Source: Lineus longissimus (taxonomy: Eukaryota > Nemertea > Pilidiophora > Heteronemertea > Lineidae). From it: a DNA stretch of 64,000 nt. The stretch is taken from contig NC_088309.1 of assembly GCF_910592395.1 (NCBI RefSeq), positions 5,706,501-5,770,500 on the forward strand. The letters are read 5' to 3'. Made by a program: the position numbers and the translations under genes. The notes below the pieces were generated by a model. That model saw only the letters and a list, made by a program, of their open reading frames with translations. It made no database searches and had not been told where the DNA came from. Each line of letters begins with the position of its first letter. Within the stretch, counting starts at the first letter, position 1. Positions 47,374-60,400 of this stretch are shown here, in pieces.

Positions 47374-47543
47374 GGAATTGAACCCGAGGCGGAGGACCTT
47401 GGTTGAGTTACCAAGACACTCGAGGGTGGAGCTAAAATACAGTCCAAACCCGAGCCGACAGGCGAGGGTTTGGACGAAATTTTAGCTCCACCCGAGAGTG
47501 TCTTGGTAACTCAACCAAGGTCCGAAGCCGAGGGTTCAATTTC
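47374..47543. repeat. 170-bp near-perfect palindrome (foldback MITE)
   Basis: Left arm 47374-47450 or so (GAATTGAACCCGAGGCGGAG..., GGTTGAGTTACCAAGACACT, GGTGGAGCTAAAAT) pairs with 47467-47543 (TAACTCAACCAAGG, CGAGGGTTCAATTTC). The loop is only about 15-20 nt and mismatches are few. Non-coding. Confidence 0.8.
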
Positions 47544-48397
47544 TATTCTAAAATACCTCAAACTTAAAAAGATAGGCCACGAAATAACTTGAATATGTGC
47601 GAATTTGGCAAATTCCATCCATCGCCTGCCCGGAGCGCCGGTAGCGCCGTTGTTTACATTATGTTACGGCAGCCCGTATAGGAAGTCCGGATCGGCTCGC
47701 TCAAGTGACGCTAAAATCCGCGCAAATGGGCTATTTGGAGCGTTTTTCTCAGCAAATATGTGTAGTGCTCATTAAAAAACTTAGGGTGGTTGATGCTTCC
47801 TTGGCTGATTTGTGTTTGAAGCAGTGTTTTGAGAGCCTCAAACTTCTGAAGTGAGCTGTGTGCATGGTTCCACATTTTAGTGCAACCCGAGGGAACTTTG
47901 GTAGAGCATCTTGGTTGCGTGTCCAAAACACTCCGCTCTCAGAACGAGGCTTATGCATTTTCCATTTAAAAGTTGACTTTACGGTACCAAGGTATTTTAG
48001 AATAAACATTAATTGGCCTCCAGTATGCAGCGACCAGAGTAACAGCTGAGTTACATAAAGTGACAATAAATGCATTTGGCTTAGCTGTCCAGCCAATTTA
48101 GGGATAGGGTAACTGGTCACGTTTATGGCAACCAGGCTTATGAGAGGTTGGTCTTTATTCAGATTCAACGTACGACAAATTGATTTACTCAGTCTCGTCT
48201 GCTGATACTGTTATCATAGAAATATCACATGGATACTAAAGAGAGGCCGTCCCATATCACGAGCGTGTTATGTAAAGGCGATAAACAATCTATATTACAT
48301 CGTGGAGAAACATTAATTGTGGTTTATTGTGACAAGAGGAAAAGGTGATATCGGTACACTATCGGTATTGGCAACCATTATACGCTCATATTCACGC
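47544..48397. other. No recognised gene
   Basis: Non-coding by inspection. Short frames on both strands overlap without domain content. Confidence 0.45.
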
Positions 48398-48872
48398 AGG
48401 CTCCTAATTCAACCTGTTGGCTCCTACTTCAACCTGTGGTGGCTCCTAATAGCATTCCGCGAAGATGACGTCACTGCAGCTGCTGCCCTCTATTTCCCCA
48501 TCGCTGAATTACAGGCAATGTCGGACAAACATACGGTTTCGTAATGGATTCAGGCTTTCTAACTAGGGCAGTTAGATTCAATCTGGCACATGTCCGAGTG
48601 TTGGTAATACTACATAATTGTTCTGAATATTTCTCTCTCTGACTCTATGGTATCATTCATGCTAAAAACAATGCAGGGTCAAAGATAATTGACTTTGAAA
48701 TAAGCTCAAATGCGTAGAAATAAGTGTCGATGTCCGACTGTCACGTGACTAAAACGTCATCAATATCTTATGCAAATGACCTTGTGAGCTATAAATAGTA
48801 ACTTCGCGGGATGCTATTCAACCTGCTGGCTCCTACAATAACCTACTGGTTCCTACTTCAACCCGTGGTGGA
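48398..48872. repeat. Minisatellite (GGCTCCTAATTCAACCTG) split by a MITE
   Basis: Units such as GGCTCCTAATTCAACCTGTT and GGCTCCTACTTCAACCTG lie at 48398-48451, and matching units (AACCTGCTGGCTCCTAC, CTTCAACCCGTGGTGG) resume at 48815-48872. The 363-bp MITE lies exactly between, so it inserted into a pre-existing array. Confidence 0.75.
48452..48814. mobile_element. 363-bp MITE, TA target, copy 2
   Basis: Reverse complement of 35614-35976 with only scattered substitutions, TA flanks (48450-48451 and 48815-48816), and the same GCATTCCGCGAAG / GCATCCCGCGAAG terminal repeats. Confidence 0.85.
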
Positions 48873-50224
48873 TGGTTCACAATTGATACGATCGTTGAAA
48901 CGAATCTTTTCGATTTACATTGGAACAAAATTGAAAATAAGCTAATGAAGAGGTTCCAGTATTTTCCAAATCACCATTGTTTATATGCCACATAAGAACT
49001 GAATACAAATTAATCCCAGGAAGTTGAACTAACAAGAACACAGGGAGCATCACACTAAATCAACAACCGGCCATTTTATTATGTCGACTCGGAAGAAGAC
49101 AAATTAGGTGGAGAGGCCATGAATCAAAATCATCATTGAGCCAGGCAAGTGGTAAATCATGGAGATCACGAGGATAAATGGCAAAGCTGCCAGGTTTATA
49201 TACCGGCCCGGCGCAGATACGTATTCAACTTGATAGCGTGAACGCTGCAGTAATACGATAAGGTGGTGTTGGTAATCACTGGCGTGAAATCTTGCGGTTG
49301 GAGTTGACAAATTGCATTGGGAGGGAATATGCACGGTTGATGTGTGCTGGGAGTTGTACACTTTGCTGATGTGTGCCCTAATTGTCCACATGTACATCAG
49401 GCCGAATCCAGCAAACCGATATGCGTAGGCCAAGAATGAATACATTTTCTCAGGCTGTGAGAATATACCACAGGCGTGTCGGCGGTATAAAGGCGTAAAC
49501 TAGTCTTGCACTACAACATGTAATCCCCAATCGCCTGCAGACTAAATCCTCCTCCTTCAGAAGCTAAAAGGTGTTGCCTGCCCACACGTTAATACGGTCT
49601 CGGCATTACCAACGGCACTGTTTATCCAGTTAATTTAGAGCCTCTCAGGGCGGCAGTGGTGATATTAGATTTATTAAGAGCTTCGTATTGAGTAGCGCTC
49701 CACGACAAGCCTGCGCAAACATTTTCATGATTCTGTAAGGAAGCTCTTAATACCCCGCAATATTGCTGAGTAAACACAATCGGTGCGGGGCTGCCCTGCT
49801 ATTGCTTTCTTGGTGAGATATGTTCATTGCCTAACACATTCCGCGCAGCCATTAGATTATCACTCTTGAAGGTCCTGCCTATTGAATGGTCCCACTGATT
49901 CTGTCAACCATTAACCAAGCCCCGTCGATATTCAATATTCCTCTTGAGGGAATGATGCGAAAAGATGTGGAATGCGAGATCATTGAATGTGCCCACGAAT
50001 AACTCAAGTCCAAACTCAATACTGACTTCGGCTATCATATGCATGCTGGAGCGGCTGCTGTGATCGATAATAGATCCATTTATGACCACAGTGATCAAGA
50101 AAATATAATACGCTGACAGTGGCTACTATCCATAAACTATTTCTTGCACTTGCAGGCTATTTTTAAGTGGGAATCGGTCACACATCTGCAGTTACCAGTG
50201 TTCTCCACAAGGCTATTCGTCAGG

Positions 50225-50410
50225 GTGGCCCACCTACCATGGCAGCTTACCACCCTAGCTTGGAAGAGCTACCCTACCTTGCTCTAGAAATTGGTAGAGG
50301 GTTCCTATATATATATATAGGGCCACCCTACCTCAAATTACTGGCCAACCTACCTTGTGTTGCACACTGGTAAAACGTCATGAAAATCAAGGATATCACC
50401 CTACCTTGAG
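50225..50410. repeat. Degenerate CCCTACCTT repeat cluster
   Basis: At least five near-copies of CC(A/C)CCTACC(T/A)T occur at irregular spacing, with a (TA)n run at 50309-50321 in the middle. Simple repeat expansion is likely. Confidence 0.5.
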
Positions 50411-51117
50411 AAAACCTTGAAGAAGACATATTAGTGTCCCGGGATAGTGAACATTATTCCGTCATACATAGCTTTGGTCAGATTGATGAAAACTGTCCAA
50501 CGTGATCGACAAATAAAAGCTTTATTGGGGCGACAGCGAAGAGATAAACCTGCGTAAATACCGCTGAAATCAGGCTGATGCACCGGGGATGCACGCCGGC
50601 ACGTCTTTGAAATATTTAGCTACCCAACAGTTGCAACTGCAGAGACAAAGTACAAATACAATATTTAAACAGTAAGTTAATCATTAGTAGATGACATTTA
50701 TGATGATACATTACACGTATCTCTGTTGAGTTCCGATGGTATCACCAATACGACTGATCGGACGCTGATTAGCCTGACTCCAGCGTAGATCAAGTTCGGT
50801 CATTTGAGATATTACCCTTGGTGAGATATTACGTTTGGTGAAAGGGCCGCTGACTTCCCTTACATTAGGCACGCACATGATACATGCATCGTAAATCGAC
50901 CTGCCTTAAGTACGTTCCCTCAGTCTTAGATAATCCAACATGGAGTTACTTCATTACTTAATGAGGGAATGGAGGGACCTGCCCAGACAATTCGTTAAGG
51001 AATTCCGGTATAGTAAATGTAAGCACATTTATATAAGCGAGTACTGTCTCAAAGTGCTTTGTATCTAGAAGCACACATCCTGCGCCATACTTGGCCATTT
51101 CAAACCAGTTGGAAGTA

Positions 51118-51200
51118 CCAAGTGGCACTGGCCGAGCCTCGAACCCACGACATTTCGATAACACGTCAGACGCTCTTCAACTTGGCCACCACGCTGCAGT
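51118..51200 (-). mobile_element. tRNA-derived SINE head
   Basis: On the minus strand the sequence CGTGGTGGCCAAGTTGAAGA (A-box region) is followed about 35 nt later by GTGGGTTCGAGGCTC, a near-consensus B box. The arms do not close into a proper acceptor stem, so this is a SINE head or tRNA relic rather than a working tRNA. Confidence 0.55.
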
Positions 51201-54200
51201 GAAATAAAGGCGTCAATAAAATTGTTGTGCCATCCCAGTGGCCCTTAAAAGGCCATCCCTCATCATAAATACATTTCCGTAATTCGAAATAAACTGTATA
51301 TGCACATACTTGATTGGGTGTGAGAAAGAGTTAATACAGGCTAAGAATTTGAGGGCGTTAGTCTTTATGACCGACAATTCTTGGTGTAAGTTATGGAAAT
51401 GGCCCCAATGGACTAATTCTTAACGTAGATTCTGGATCAATACTCTTGTGTGTGGCAATACATTTCAACGAAAGCTTTTTATCATGAATCATGCTGCCAG
51501 TGGGTGTCTTGGTAATCAATTACAGTGATGTAATGTTACCACTAATTGAATAGCGACTCAATTAGTTCCTTGATAGGGCGAAATCGCACATTCTAACATT
51601 TTCCTTCGCATCGTAATGAAACTCGTTTTTCTTAGGCAGCCGTATACGTAATTCGCTTAGTGTGCATGCTTTAAGCCGTTGGGCTGCGACGGAAGAATTT
51701 CTGCTCAGCTGTTCTTTCTGCAGGAACCCATAGAAATCCATGACATCGACATTTTCTGGATTCATTAGTTTTTCGTGCATCACAGACGGAAAGTTCACTC
51801 CGCGTAGTGCATCAGGAAATGCATTCCACTTTGCACTAAATGTAGCCAGTTGGATGTTCATGTATCATCATCATTTATGTTGTCCTCTTTGATGTGATGG
51901 ATCGTGACAAATTAATTTAAGTGAATAAATTCAAGTTGAGAAATAATCAAATTAGATTTAGATTCTTTTTTTCATTTTTTCAAAATTATCTCGATGGTTA
52001 TGTGGCGGAATGGTGCTGGTATCAATTCAATATTGAATATTATATTGATATCAAAATCTAATTAATAGATTGAAAAATGCAGCTTTTGAGATTTTAATTG
52101 TTTTAAGACTTGGTATCTAAGCCCAATAAGTAGGCAAATTGCTTGACACACCATCTGGCATTAACTGATTGGGAAAAGTTAGCGTGGATCAATATCCAGG
52201 ACACGAAACAACAGATGGACTATTGAAATATCGATTGGACGTTCCTGTATTCATGTATAGCTGCTCTCATTTAAGCGGTTTAGATATAATCGGCTTATGC
52301 GTATGATTTTTTGTGTTTTGCCCTGGTTTGATGAAGGAACATGTTCAACTGCCTGTTGCAGTTGTTAAGACTTTGCCCCTTATACAGCATGATTCACTCG
52401 TTTGCCTGAAAGTTCGCGGAATCGTAACCTTAACAGCAAAATCACCAAGCAAATTCCCGTTGTAAAATATTTTCCGAAAGCACGGAGTCCAAAGAGACAT
52501 AATCGAGGCACGGCTTCGATAACTGGCTGATTCTATCATTCTTGGTTTTCGTTTTGTGCACAATGTTTCCTCATTGGATTGCAACTTTTAAGTTTTTACC
52601 CGAGAAAAGCAGAAATCCTCAAAAGAGCAACTTCATGAAGGCCTACGGGCAATAGTCTCCCTTGTGCATGACGTGTTGATCCGGATGAAATGGGTGCTTA
52701 TCCGTGAAAATAATATATGTTCCAGGGCCTCGATGTTTTATTTGTCATCGGAAATTTGGAAAAGGATACCATTCTGAGGAAGACCTGGAGGCGCGTTTAG
52801 AAACACAATCATACCATGCACAACATCTACATCTATTCTTTGTCTATTCTTTGTCTTCAGGCTGGGACACTACTGTAAGCGTGGTTGGGTTAGGGTATAT
52901 GCTTTCCATTTCAAACACGATTTGCGGTGTGACAGGTCTAAAGAATTTACCAACGACACAACCTACGCATTCCTCTTTGGCTACAGGAGAGTCTTACTCT
53001 GGCTACTGTGAGTATATTGCCTCTGAGCAAAGCGGCGTCGTTGCCCTATCGAATGTACAGACTCAAGTGTACTACTTCGCCGCGCCCAACTGGACCTGAC
53101 ACCGAATGCAGCCGCGCGGATCTTCGGGTAACACGAACCCAGCATATGACACTTCAAGTACGAGGGAGGCACCTAGTCTAAGGCTATCCTCAAAGGTGAG
53201 ACAAGAGATCAAAATGCCAACAACAAGAGGTCATCGCTGCGACCTGCGATATTCATTTGTATAATATTTGCGATGACAAGTAATGTTTTACCGGCAGACA
53301 ATCGATCATGTTATCACTCATCGCAGCGATAATCATCTCAGTTTGCTGCGGTAACAACATCGGAGGCAGGGTGCACGTGTATGGACGTACTAATTCCAGT
53401 TACAGCACATCACATCGATCGGTTTCTGCGATGACAGAATCCAAACACGTCAAACCAGTCTCCCGGTATCTATTGCACAAGGCGACGAGGAATATCAATC
53501 CCGCTGAATGGATTGGGGAGCTGACCCATCGCAGACAGTGTTTACCTCCAAGTCAAGAGTGGCAACCAGATACTCCTGGGTGGAAGGAAGCAGTTTAAAG
53601 AGTCCTGCTTAGATACTAGAATATTCTAGTGTCCCTGACAGAGATACAATGTACATGTAACTTGGTGATTTAAAAGACGTACATGTGTAGTTGCCGAATT
53701 CTGCGCGACTGTAGAGCCTTTTCTATCCGCGAGGGACGCCCTTCATCAGCTTCAAACATGTCAAAAGACTCTTCAAGACTAAATGCTTTGTGAATTCGCC
53801 ATCTTCCCTTATTTGGTATACCTTCAGGTTACGGCTTACTAGGGCTTACACAACATCTCACCTCAATCCGCTCCTATCAGTTTCCATCCCCGATACAAAA
53901 GAAGGAAAAGACGTAAATAAGGGACCATCTCAAGAAACGTATATCATGATTGATGCCACAAAAGACAAAACGCGTTTCGTCTCTACCTCATCCCACCCCG
54001 CTTCCAAAAGACTATCATGCGGCATCACTGATTTCCATATCAACATGTTAGAAGTAAAAGACACTAACACGTGTACCCCCTCCCCTGGCTAGGCATAATT
54101 AGCCTTCTTTGGCATCAACGATATTGATATGGTACCTAAATCATTCCCTGTGTTCGATCATTGAGCAGAGATCAAAGACACCTCAAGAAGACTTACAAAT

Positions 54201-54974
54201 TATTCACCTCCGCCGCGCCTCATTACCGACTCGAGACCCCTGGGACACCGGAAAAATTACCGGATCAGCTAGCTACCCTAATACCACTAACCTTGAAAAT
54301 AAATAACTTATTGAACACTCGCTATGGTGATAACATCGTGAATGACGGCGAACAGCTATCTTCAGTAGCGCTACGCTGATGTGGATTGACAACACTTGCG
54401 ATTGTGACTCATTTTTAAAAAATCGTTGGTTTCTCTTCACTCCACTACATCTACATTGAATTTGAAGAGTTCGTTCGACAAAACTATTACTATTAGCCAC
54501 ACTTTTTAGTATATAAGGAAAATGCACACGTAATGCAAAGACACATAGAAGATTGTCACACATTCGCCCGTAACGTTTTTAGTTTGGTTATTTTGAAATT
54601 TTGCAGATGTAACCGGTCAATATATTAACCGAGAGCAGCCTCTAGTGATGTGACAGCGAGTCCGACTAAAGACAGATGGACCTCGGATGACCTCTTATTC
54701 CCCAATGGATGAATACCTGCCCCAAATCAATCCAATGGTTGTTTGTCATAAGTGTTTATTTCAGGTGTTTAATGTGTGTTGAGTATTAAATGAACACACG
54801 GACAGTAAACAATCAAATGAACATGAAAATAAACGATTGAGCTCTTGTCAAATGGCTTCAGTCGATTAAGGAGGTAACTGGCAGGCACATTTATAATTCA
54901 GCTCCCTCTCTGTGAGCATCACAAGTCCAAGCTGCCGGGACTGATATATTCCGACATATATTTCCGTACCTATA

Positions 54975-55080
54975 TTTACTCCTGGGTGGGGAGAAAAGAC
55001 AGCAATGATCCCTCCGAGAGACGAACACTCCTGATTATGAGCCCGGCGTTTAACCACCATGCCACTGATCTCCCCTGAAA
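54975..55080 (-). mobile_element. Probable tRNA-derived SINE fragment
   Basis: Minus strand reads ATCAGTGGCATGGTGGTTAA, then CGCCGGGCTCATAATCAGGA and GTGTTCGTCTCTCGG. The A-box region and anticodon arm are tRNA-like; the B box is degenerate. Confidence 0.45.
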
Positions 55081-57157
55081 AACATTCCATGACACTTGGT
55101 ACATATATGCTAGTACATGTATTTCTCAGTACATAAACAGGTGTGGTATAACACAGCAAATTACGTGTACGTGAAAAATCAAATTGCTTGATCCTTTGAC
55201 GGTTTCCTAGCAGCGGTTTTGCCATTATCGACTGCCTAATCACTAATTTGCTTCAAAACGATCAGCCCTGTAGTTTGTCACTCAGGCTTTAAAAACAAAT
55301 TGAGTCTGGATTGATTAGATGTCATTTCCTCGTTGCAAGAACGCATCGGTGATGCGTAGTCGTTAGGGAAAAAGTGAAATTCGTGACAAAACATAAGAGG
55401 ATGCACTGGAGCAAAAAACAGAAAGATGTGGAGTTATGATATGGGACGCATGGGATGGGAGTGTAGTAGAGGGTGTTCCGGTGAAAAAAGTACAGATCGA
55501 CAACTGGATGAAAACAGCAGACTGTCCATGTCAAGTACTCCCCGACCGGGGCACTCCGAAACACAAAATAAGGCACTTTTGTTTCCGCTACTTCTCGCGA
55601 TTGAAACTTAAGTCTTCACACTCACAGTCCGATCTCTAAACACTTTTATTTACTACAAAATCACAAAATAGCAGTAGTTTAGCACCATTTACATGAGATT
55701 TGCAGAATTTTGATAGCATTTTCTTTGGGTTAGCGCCTGAGATCACCTCGCGGAGGAAGCGATGACCTTTCCAGAAAATCCTACCTCGAATCGAGGAATG
55801 TCCTTGAGAAATGTTTGCTGGTTCTCAAGGGTGGTGACGTGAAGGATGGGCCGCCAGTTGTTAGCCAACTCCGAGGGAATAACGCTAAGCGTAGTGTGGT
55901 CGATAATTGGCCATCAATGACGAAGAAATTGCCTCAGGTTTAGGGTCGCTTAGGAGACACAAGGTTCATGATCACTAAACTGAACAATCACTGATTAGTT
56001 GTAATCAAAATATAATCGTATGGTCTGGGTAATCACAATAGATAATAAAACGAACTTTCCGGTTCACATATATTTGTGGCTCAATTAAATTTTGGAAGAC
56101 ATCCACCTCGCATCGTCATTTAACAAAATTTTAAAATGCGTATGCATGACTACGCGACTAACATCATTGACAAACGGTGACCATTGCCTTCATGTCTGTC
56201 CCTATGCTGCCTCTGATAAGAGTGTTGTACCGCCAGCTTTTACATCGATATTCCAATATCACAGTACACCATCATCGCAAATATGTATTGGATTTATATT
56301 CAGTATCATCTGCACTCCACAGGTGCAGCAATATATCAATGTTGTTTTCGGATAGAGGGTCTTCCCTTGCTGTCATGATCATTGGGTAGGAGAACGATGA
56401 CTTGACCAGGTGTCATTGATCCCTTCTCCCTGCGGTCGCCACAATCTCTCCATTGGAATAATCGGTGCGAAATAACAACATGACGTTGAGGGAAGACGCA
56501 TTCGCTTGGCTAGCGACGCAGTTTTTTAGTCTCCAGTGCCATCAGGGAGCCAGTGGACTAGAAGCTCTGATTCTCGGCTATATCGGTCAAGAGGTTTGAA
56601 CCCACAGTCGGCGTGAGACCTGCATGTATAGGCAGGCCTCTTTGCCCAACTTGCCTAACTCAATCCAGTTGCGTCAATGGTTACTCGTCAGAAACGCTCA
56701 AGTAAGCACTAAAAAAAAATCATTGGGGGAATTTTACGGAAAAGTGTCCGGACAGACCTTAAACTAGCTTGCTCTTTGGATAGACCGGGGTTAAAGTCGT
56801 AGTCGGGGCTACAGTCGCAATATCCCCATTTGTTTTGACATGCAGGGGATGAGATTGCCAAACCCATGACTTACAATAGTCTGTAGGAGGGGGCAAATAT
56901 GCGAGTGGAGAACCGACTTCAAGAATAACCTTCGTGCTCGTAACACCCAATCATTGGTGATCTCCCAGCAACGGGTCATCTCCCCCCGACAGTAATGTAC
57001 AGAATTAATCTAACTTACAACTACGAATTACGCCGTCATGGTCATAATTAAATCGTTTACCAGCACAACGGTCAAGATTGCCCACACGCATTTCTCTGAC
57101 AAGTCAGACTCTGACGGATGAATCAAAAGAGATCGATTTAGCTCCACGACGGGCCTG

Positions 57158-57420
57158 GGAGTGCTGGGACACGGTTAATCGGGACCATTGACAACCATCC
57201 AGGACAGGAATCACTCATCGCGTCGGTTGTGTTCTACTGCTGATGTGGGAGTGCTCGGCTGCAAGAAATCACGGCTGCTCACAACCATCCACAGGGACAC
57301 TCATCTGTCCTGGTCGATTGGGTAGAGTTCTACTACGAGTCGACTGACCTGGGAGGAGTGCGGGGCCGAAAGAAATCACGGCCATTCACAACAATCGAAC
57401 ACAGGAACACTCACGTTCAG
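57158..57420. repeat. Degenerate tandem repeat, about 3 units of 85-105 bp
   Basis: GGGAGTGCTGGGACACGG, GGGAGTGCTCGGCTGCAAG and GGGAGGAGTGCGGGGCCGAA start successive units. Each is followed by AAATCACGGC/TTGACAACC, CACAACCATCCA-like and GGAACACTCA-like blocks. Confidence 0.6.
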
Positions 57421-60400
57421 TGTAAACCTACCCTAAAGGACTGATTCTTCTATAGAGGTTAAATTAAAAACCACTCGAGTTTGTTTATTTCACGCATCTG
57501 TAAAGCATCTAGTTAATAAAGGAGACGTACCGAATCTCACCCTAGTTTATCATAATCTGCCCTGTTATCATCATTAGTACACCAAATTGCCCCTAAACGG
57601 TAGCCTCCGTGAAAGGCGACACAATTAAAGGAGTGCCGTCTTCGTTAATTCGTTGGCGTCTGGCACCATTACCAGTAATAAGTTGGGGGTCATCCCATTC
57701 AAGAGAACACGGAGCCTAAGGAACACACGCTAACACTTGAACCGAGCAAGGCGTTTTATTTCCGATCAGGGTGTCTCTGATGAGATGTTATACAGGATGA
57801 ATTATTCAAGAGTGCGTTGATTAAACTGTCACTATACCTGGTTCCATGTCCTTACCATGACTGCCCAAATACAACCCGTATTGCAGAAATGGCAACAAGA
57901 AGCTAAGTGGTAAGAGGCTTTCTGGAGAAAAACGGCATGGTTCCGTTTTGATTTCAGCGGAACGTATCGTAGCGGGGATCAATCATGATTATTTTCCTAC
58001 GGCACAAGATACATTATGCACTACTAGAAATATGACGGTGTACGGAGAACAACGTGATCAAGGACATAATCACGCTCTGCTAGAAAGATCGCGTGGCTGA
58101 GCTCCGAATGATGATCCCTCTTACGGTAATTACCACCGGAGCTGACAGCTATATGAGCCTGATCAAGTTGCACAGGAGGAAGCGAGTTTGACGCTTTTTT
58201 CCCTGAACCTTCTTCCGCTGCTGGTTCTGTTCCTAACATGCCAATCTGTAACTATCGGCGTGACAATATGAAGGCTATTAGCGGGAGGCGCGATGTGTGT
58301 GATGTACTGAAGTGATGAACATGGAGTGGTGCTTGTATAGTCTTGCCTACACAGGCCGCCATTTTGGATCTGCTTGGATCACAGATGCCTAAAAATACCA
58401 GAAATATTGCGCCAGGGGCAGTGCTTTGTACAAATATTTTTTATTCACCTCAAAAAATGTATCGTGTTCGGTGGCTTTAACCAAATGTATTCGCCTATGG
58501 GTAGGCTTGCCATTGAATTTGAACTGACAGGCGCGATTTTACATGAATTTTACAGTGCATGCGATTTTTGCATTGTTTGGGTGCATGCGGCGTGTAATTA
58601 CAAAGCATAGCTGCGCGTTGTCGGAATCGCATTCAGTGAAAACCTATCCTTATCTGATGCTCTGTGCCATGTTTTCCTAATGGGGTGCTTTGATTGATCA
58701 AATTCGAAAATTAATCTAATCTTGAGCACCACGCCACACCGATGAAGTCAAGCGTGAAGTCACCGATGAAGTCAACAAATGAAGTTGTTGTTAGTAATTG
58801 CCGACAGAATTACAAACTCTCGCGATACGCCTTTCCCACTCATTACCCGCAGTACATCATGATGAGCACGACCGAATACATGTAGTCCGTGCTCGTACAT
58901 AAAAACCAGCCTTCCATTCCCGCTAACTAAGTCTAGTACACGCGTGCTCATTTTCTAGAACCATACCGAGATACATGTAGCTGTGGATAAGCTGACACGT
59001 ATTTTTCTGTCGATATTTCACATTCCTTCCTAATAAAACATATCATGTCGAAATTACATTTAGATTTGTTTACCATTCCTGCAGGCTACCAAGGCGTGAG
59101 GTGCCAGAAAAGCTTCCTATAGTGACGCTAATGATGGTGACGGGCGTAAAACCGTACGAATGCGATTTTGCCTGATTCGCACAGCGCATGCGGAATCTCA
59201 AAGGAAAAGCTTTGAATTGTTTGTTCGGACTGGATTCAACAACAAACCAGCGACGCGTGCGTTTTCGCAGTCGCAAACCTACCCTACATTTGATAAATAA
59301 ACACATGTTGCTTTCTTTACAGCTTGAAGCGATCTTTTCGTGCTTTCGTGCGAAAGAATGTGTTCCCAAACCTGGGGAATTTGAAACACGGACATGGTAA
59401 AGGCGCCCTGCCTTGCCTTGTCATGTGTTTGGGTCACTGTTCATATTAGGTAATGTATTGTCTCGCCTTTTTTGTGTACGTATGGGGAGTAGGGGGTAGC
59501 ATTTCACCACCCAAAGAAACGGACTTTAAATGAGTCTCACAAAAGAGGAAAATGATTTATTACTTCAAAGCACCCCTGTCGCCTGTTTTCTGAGGCAGAA
59601 TCATTTGGCATGCATTTGCCAATCAAAGGCTTATTCCTGCACCATAGAAGTATGGGAGAAGGCTTGCGATTGGGCATTGAAAGGAAGGCCGGAAAAGAAG
59701 GCCCCCAAATATTCAAGGCTGATTTACATGTACAGAAATGTGGAAACGTCATTCGATGTTCTCCCAACTCTGTAGGAACTCTTACTCAACGATCGATAGA
59801 TAAGAACCTTTTAATTAAGGCTTGGCGGGTTGTCCTTTGTGCTTTTACCAACGTGTTTCGCGGCTGATTACCGCAACCGCTGTCGGCTGAAGCCGGGAAA
59901 TTCTCTTACCGTAATTGTTGAACGGTGTGTCATTATATGGGGGAGTTTTGGCACGACGGCATAAGGTTTTGTATAAGATATGGATTAGTAGAGTAAGTAT
60001 GATACAAATCGGAGTCGCCGATTTGAATCATGGGTGGATCCCATTTTCCGCTGATAAGGAGCCTCTGAATAGTTGCCGTTGACGCGGAATCAAATGAAAC
60101 GTGTTGTCACTGATTAGAATCTCATGTAAGGCGTGTCAGATATGTAGGCCAAGTACCTTTTTAAACCGTCATACTCGTCATACTCCAACACCCCGCGATC
60201 AACTGCCTCGGCAGTTGTGCATAGTCAATTTCCGCGCCAATGACAATACAAGACGCGGACGCCGGTGGTCGCGCCGGTGTCGGATTTAGAATTCGGCTTT
60301 ACCATCCGTACCGTTATAACGCATTTCAGTGTTTTTGTTTCTCAGTTTTCTATTTTTCCCCTATTGAAAAGTATTCCATATTTCTCTACTTCACCTGTAT

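Larger units (their letters stand above)
48873..57157. other. No confident gene; isolated frames and SINE heads
   Basis: No multi-exon gene could be assembled. Open frames that read as protein-like but match nothing I know are 51861-51562 (-, 99 aa, charged) and 53308-53595 (+, starts MLSLIAAIIISVCC, signal-peptide-like). A TA-dinucleotide run with repeated CCCTACCTT/CCACCCTACC motifs lies at 50225-50410. tRNA-like stretches are listed separately. Confidence 0.4.

Noticed and set aside
51118-51200. Genuine tRNA-Ser gene
   Set aside because: The B box is good but the acceptor arm does not pair and no variable-arm structure closes properly.
52704-53099. 131-aa frame with a CFICHRKF start and a plausible acceptor near 52860
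   Set aside because: No recognisable domain, no upstream exon and no consistent splice partner.
60330-60380. Third copy of the CCGGTGTAA MITE
   Set aside because: Only short matches (CAGTGTTT, CCCCTATTGAAAAGT) without the terminal repeats; too weak to call.
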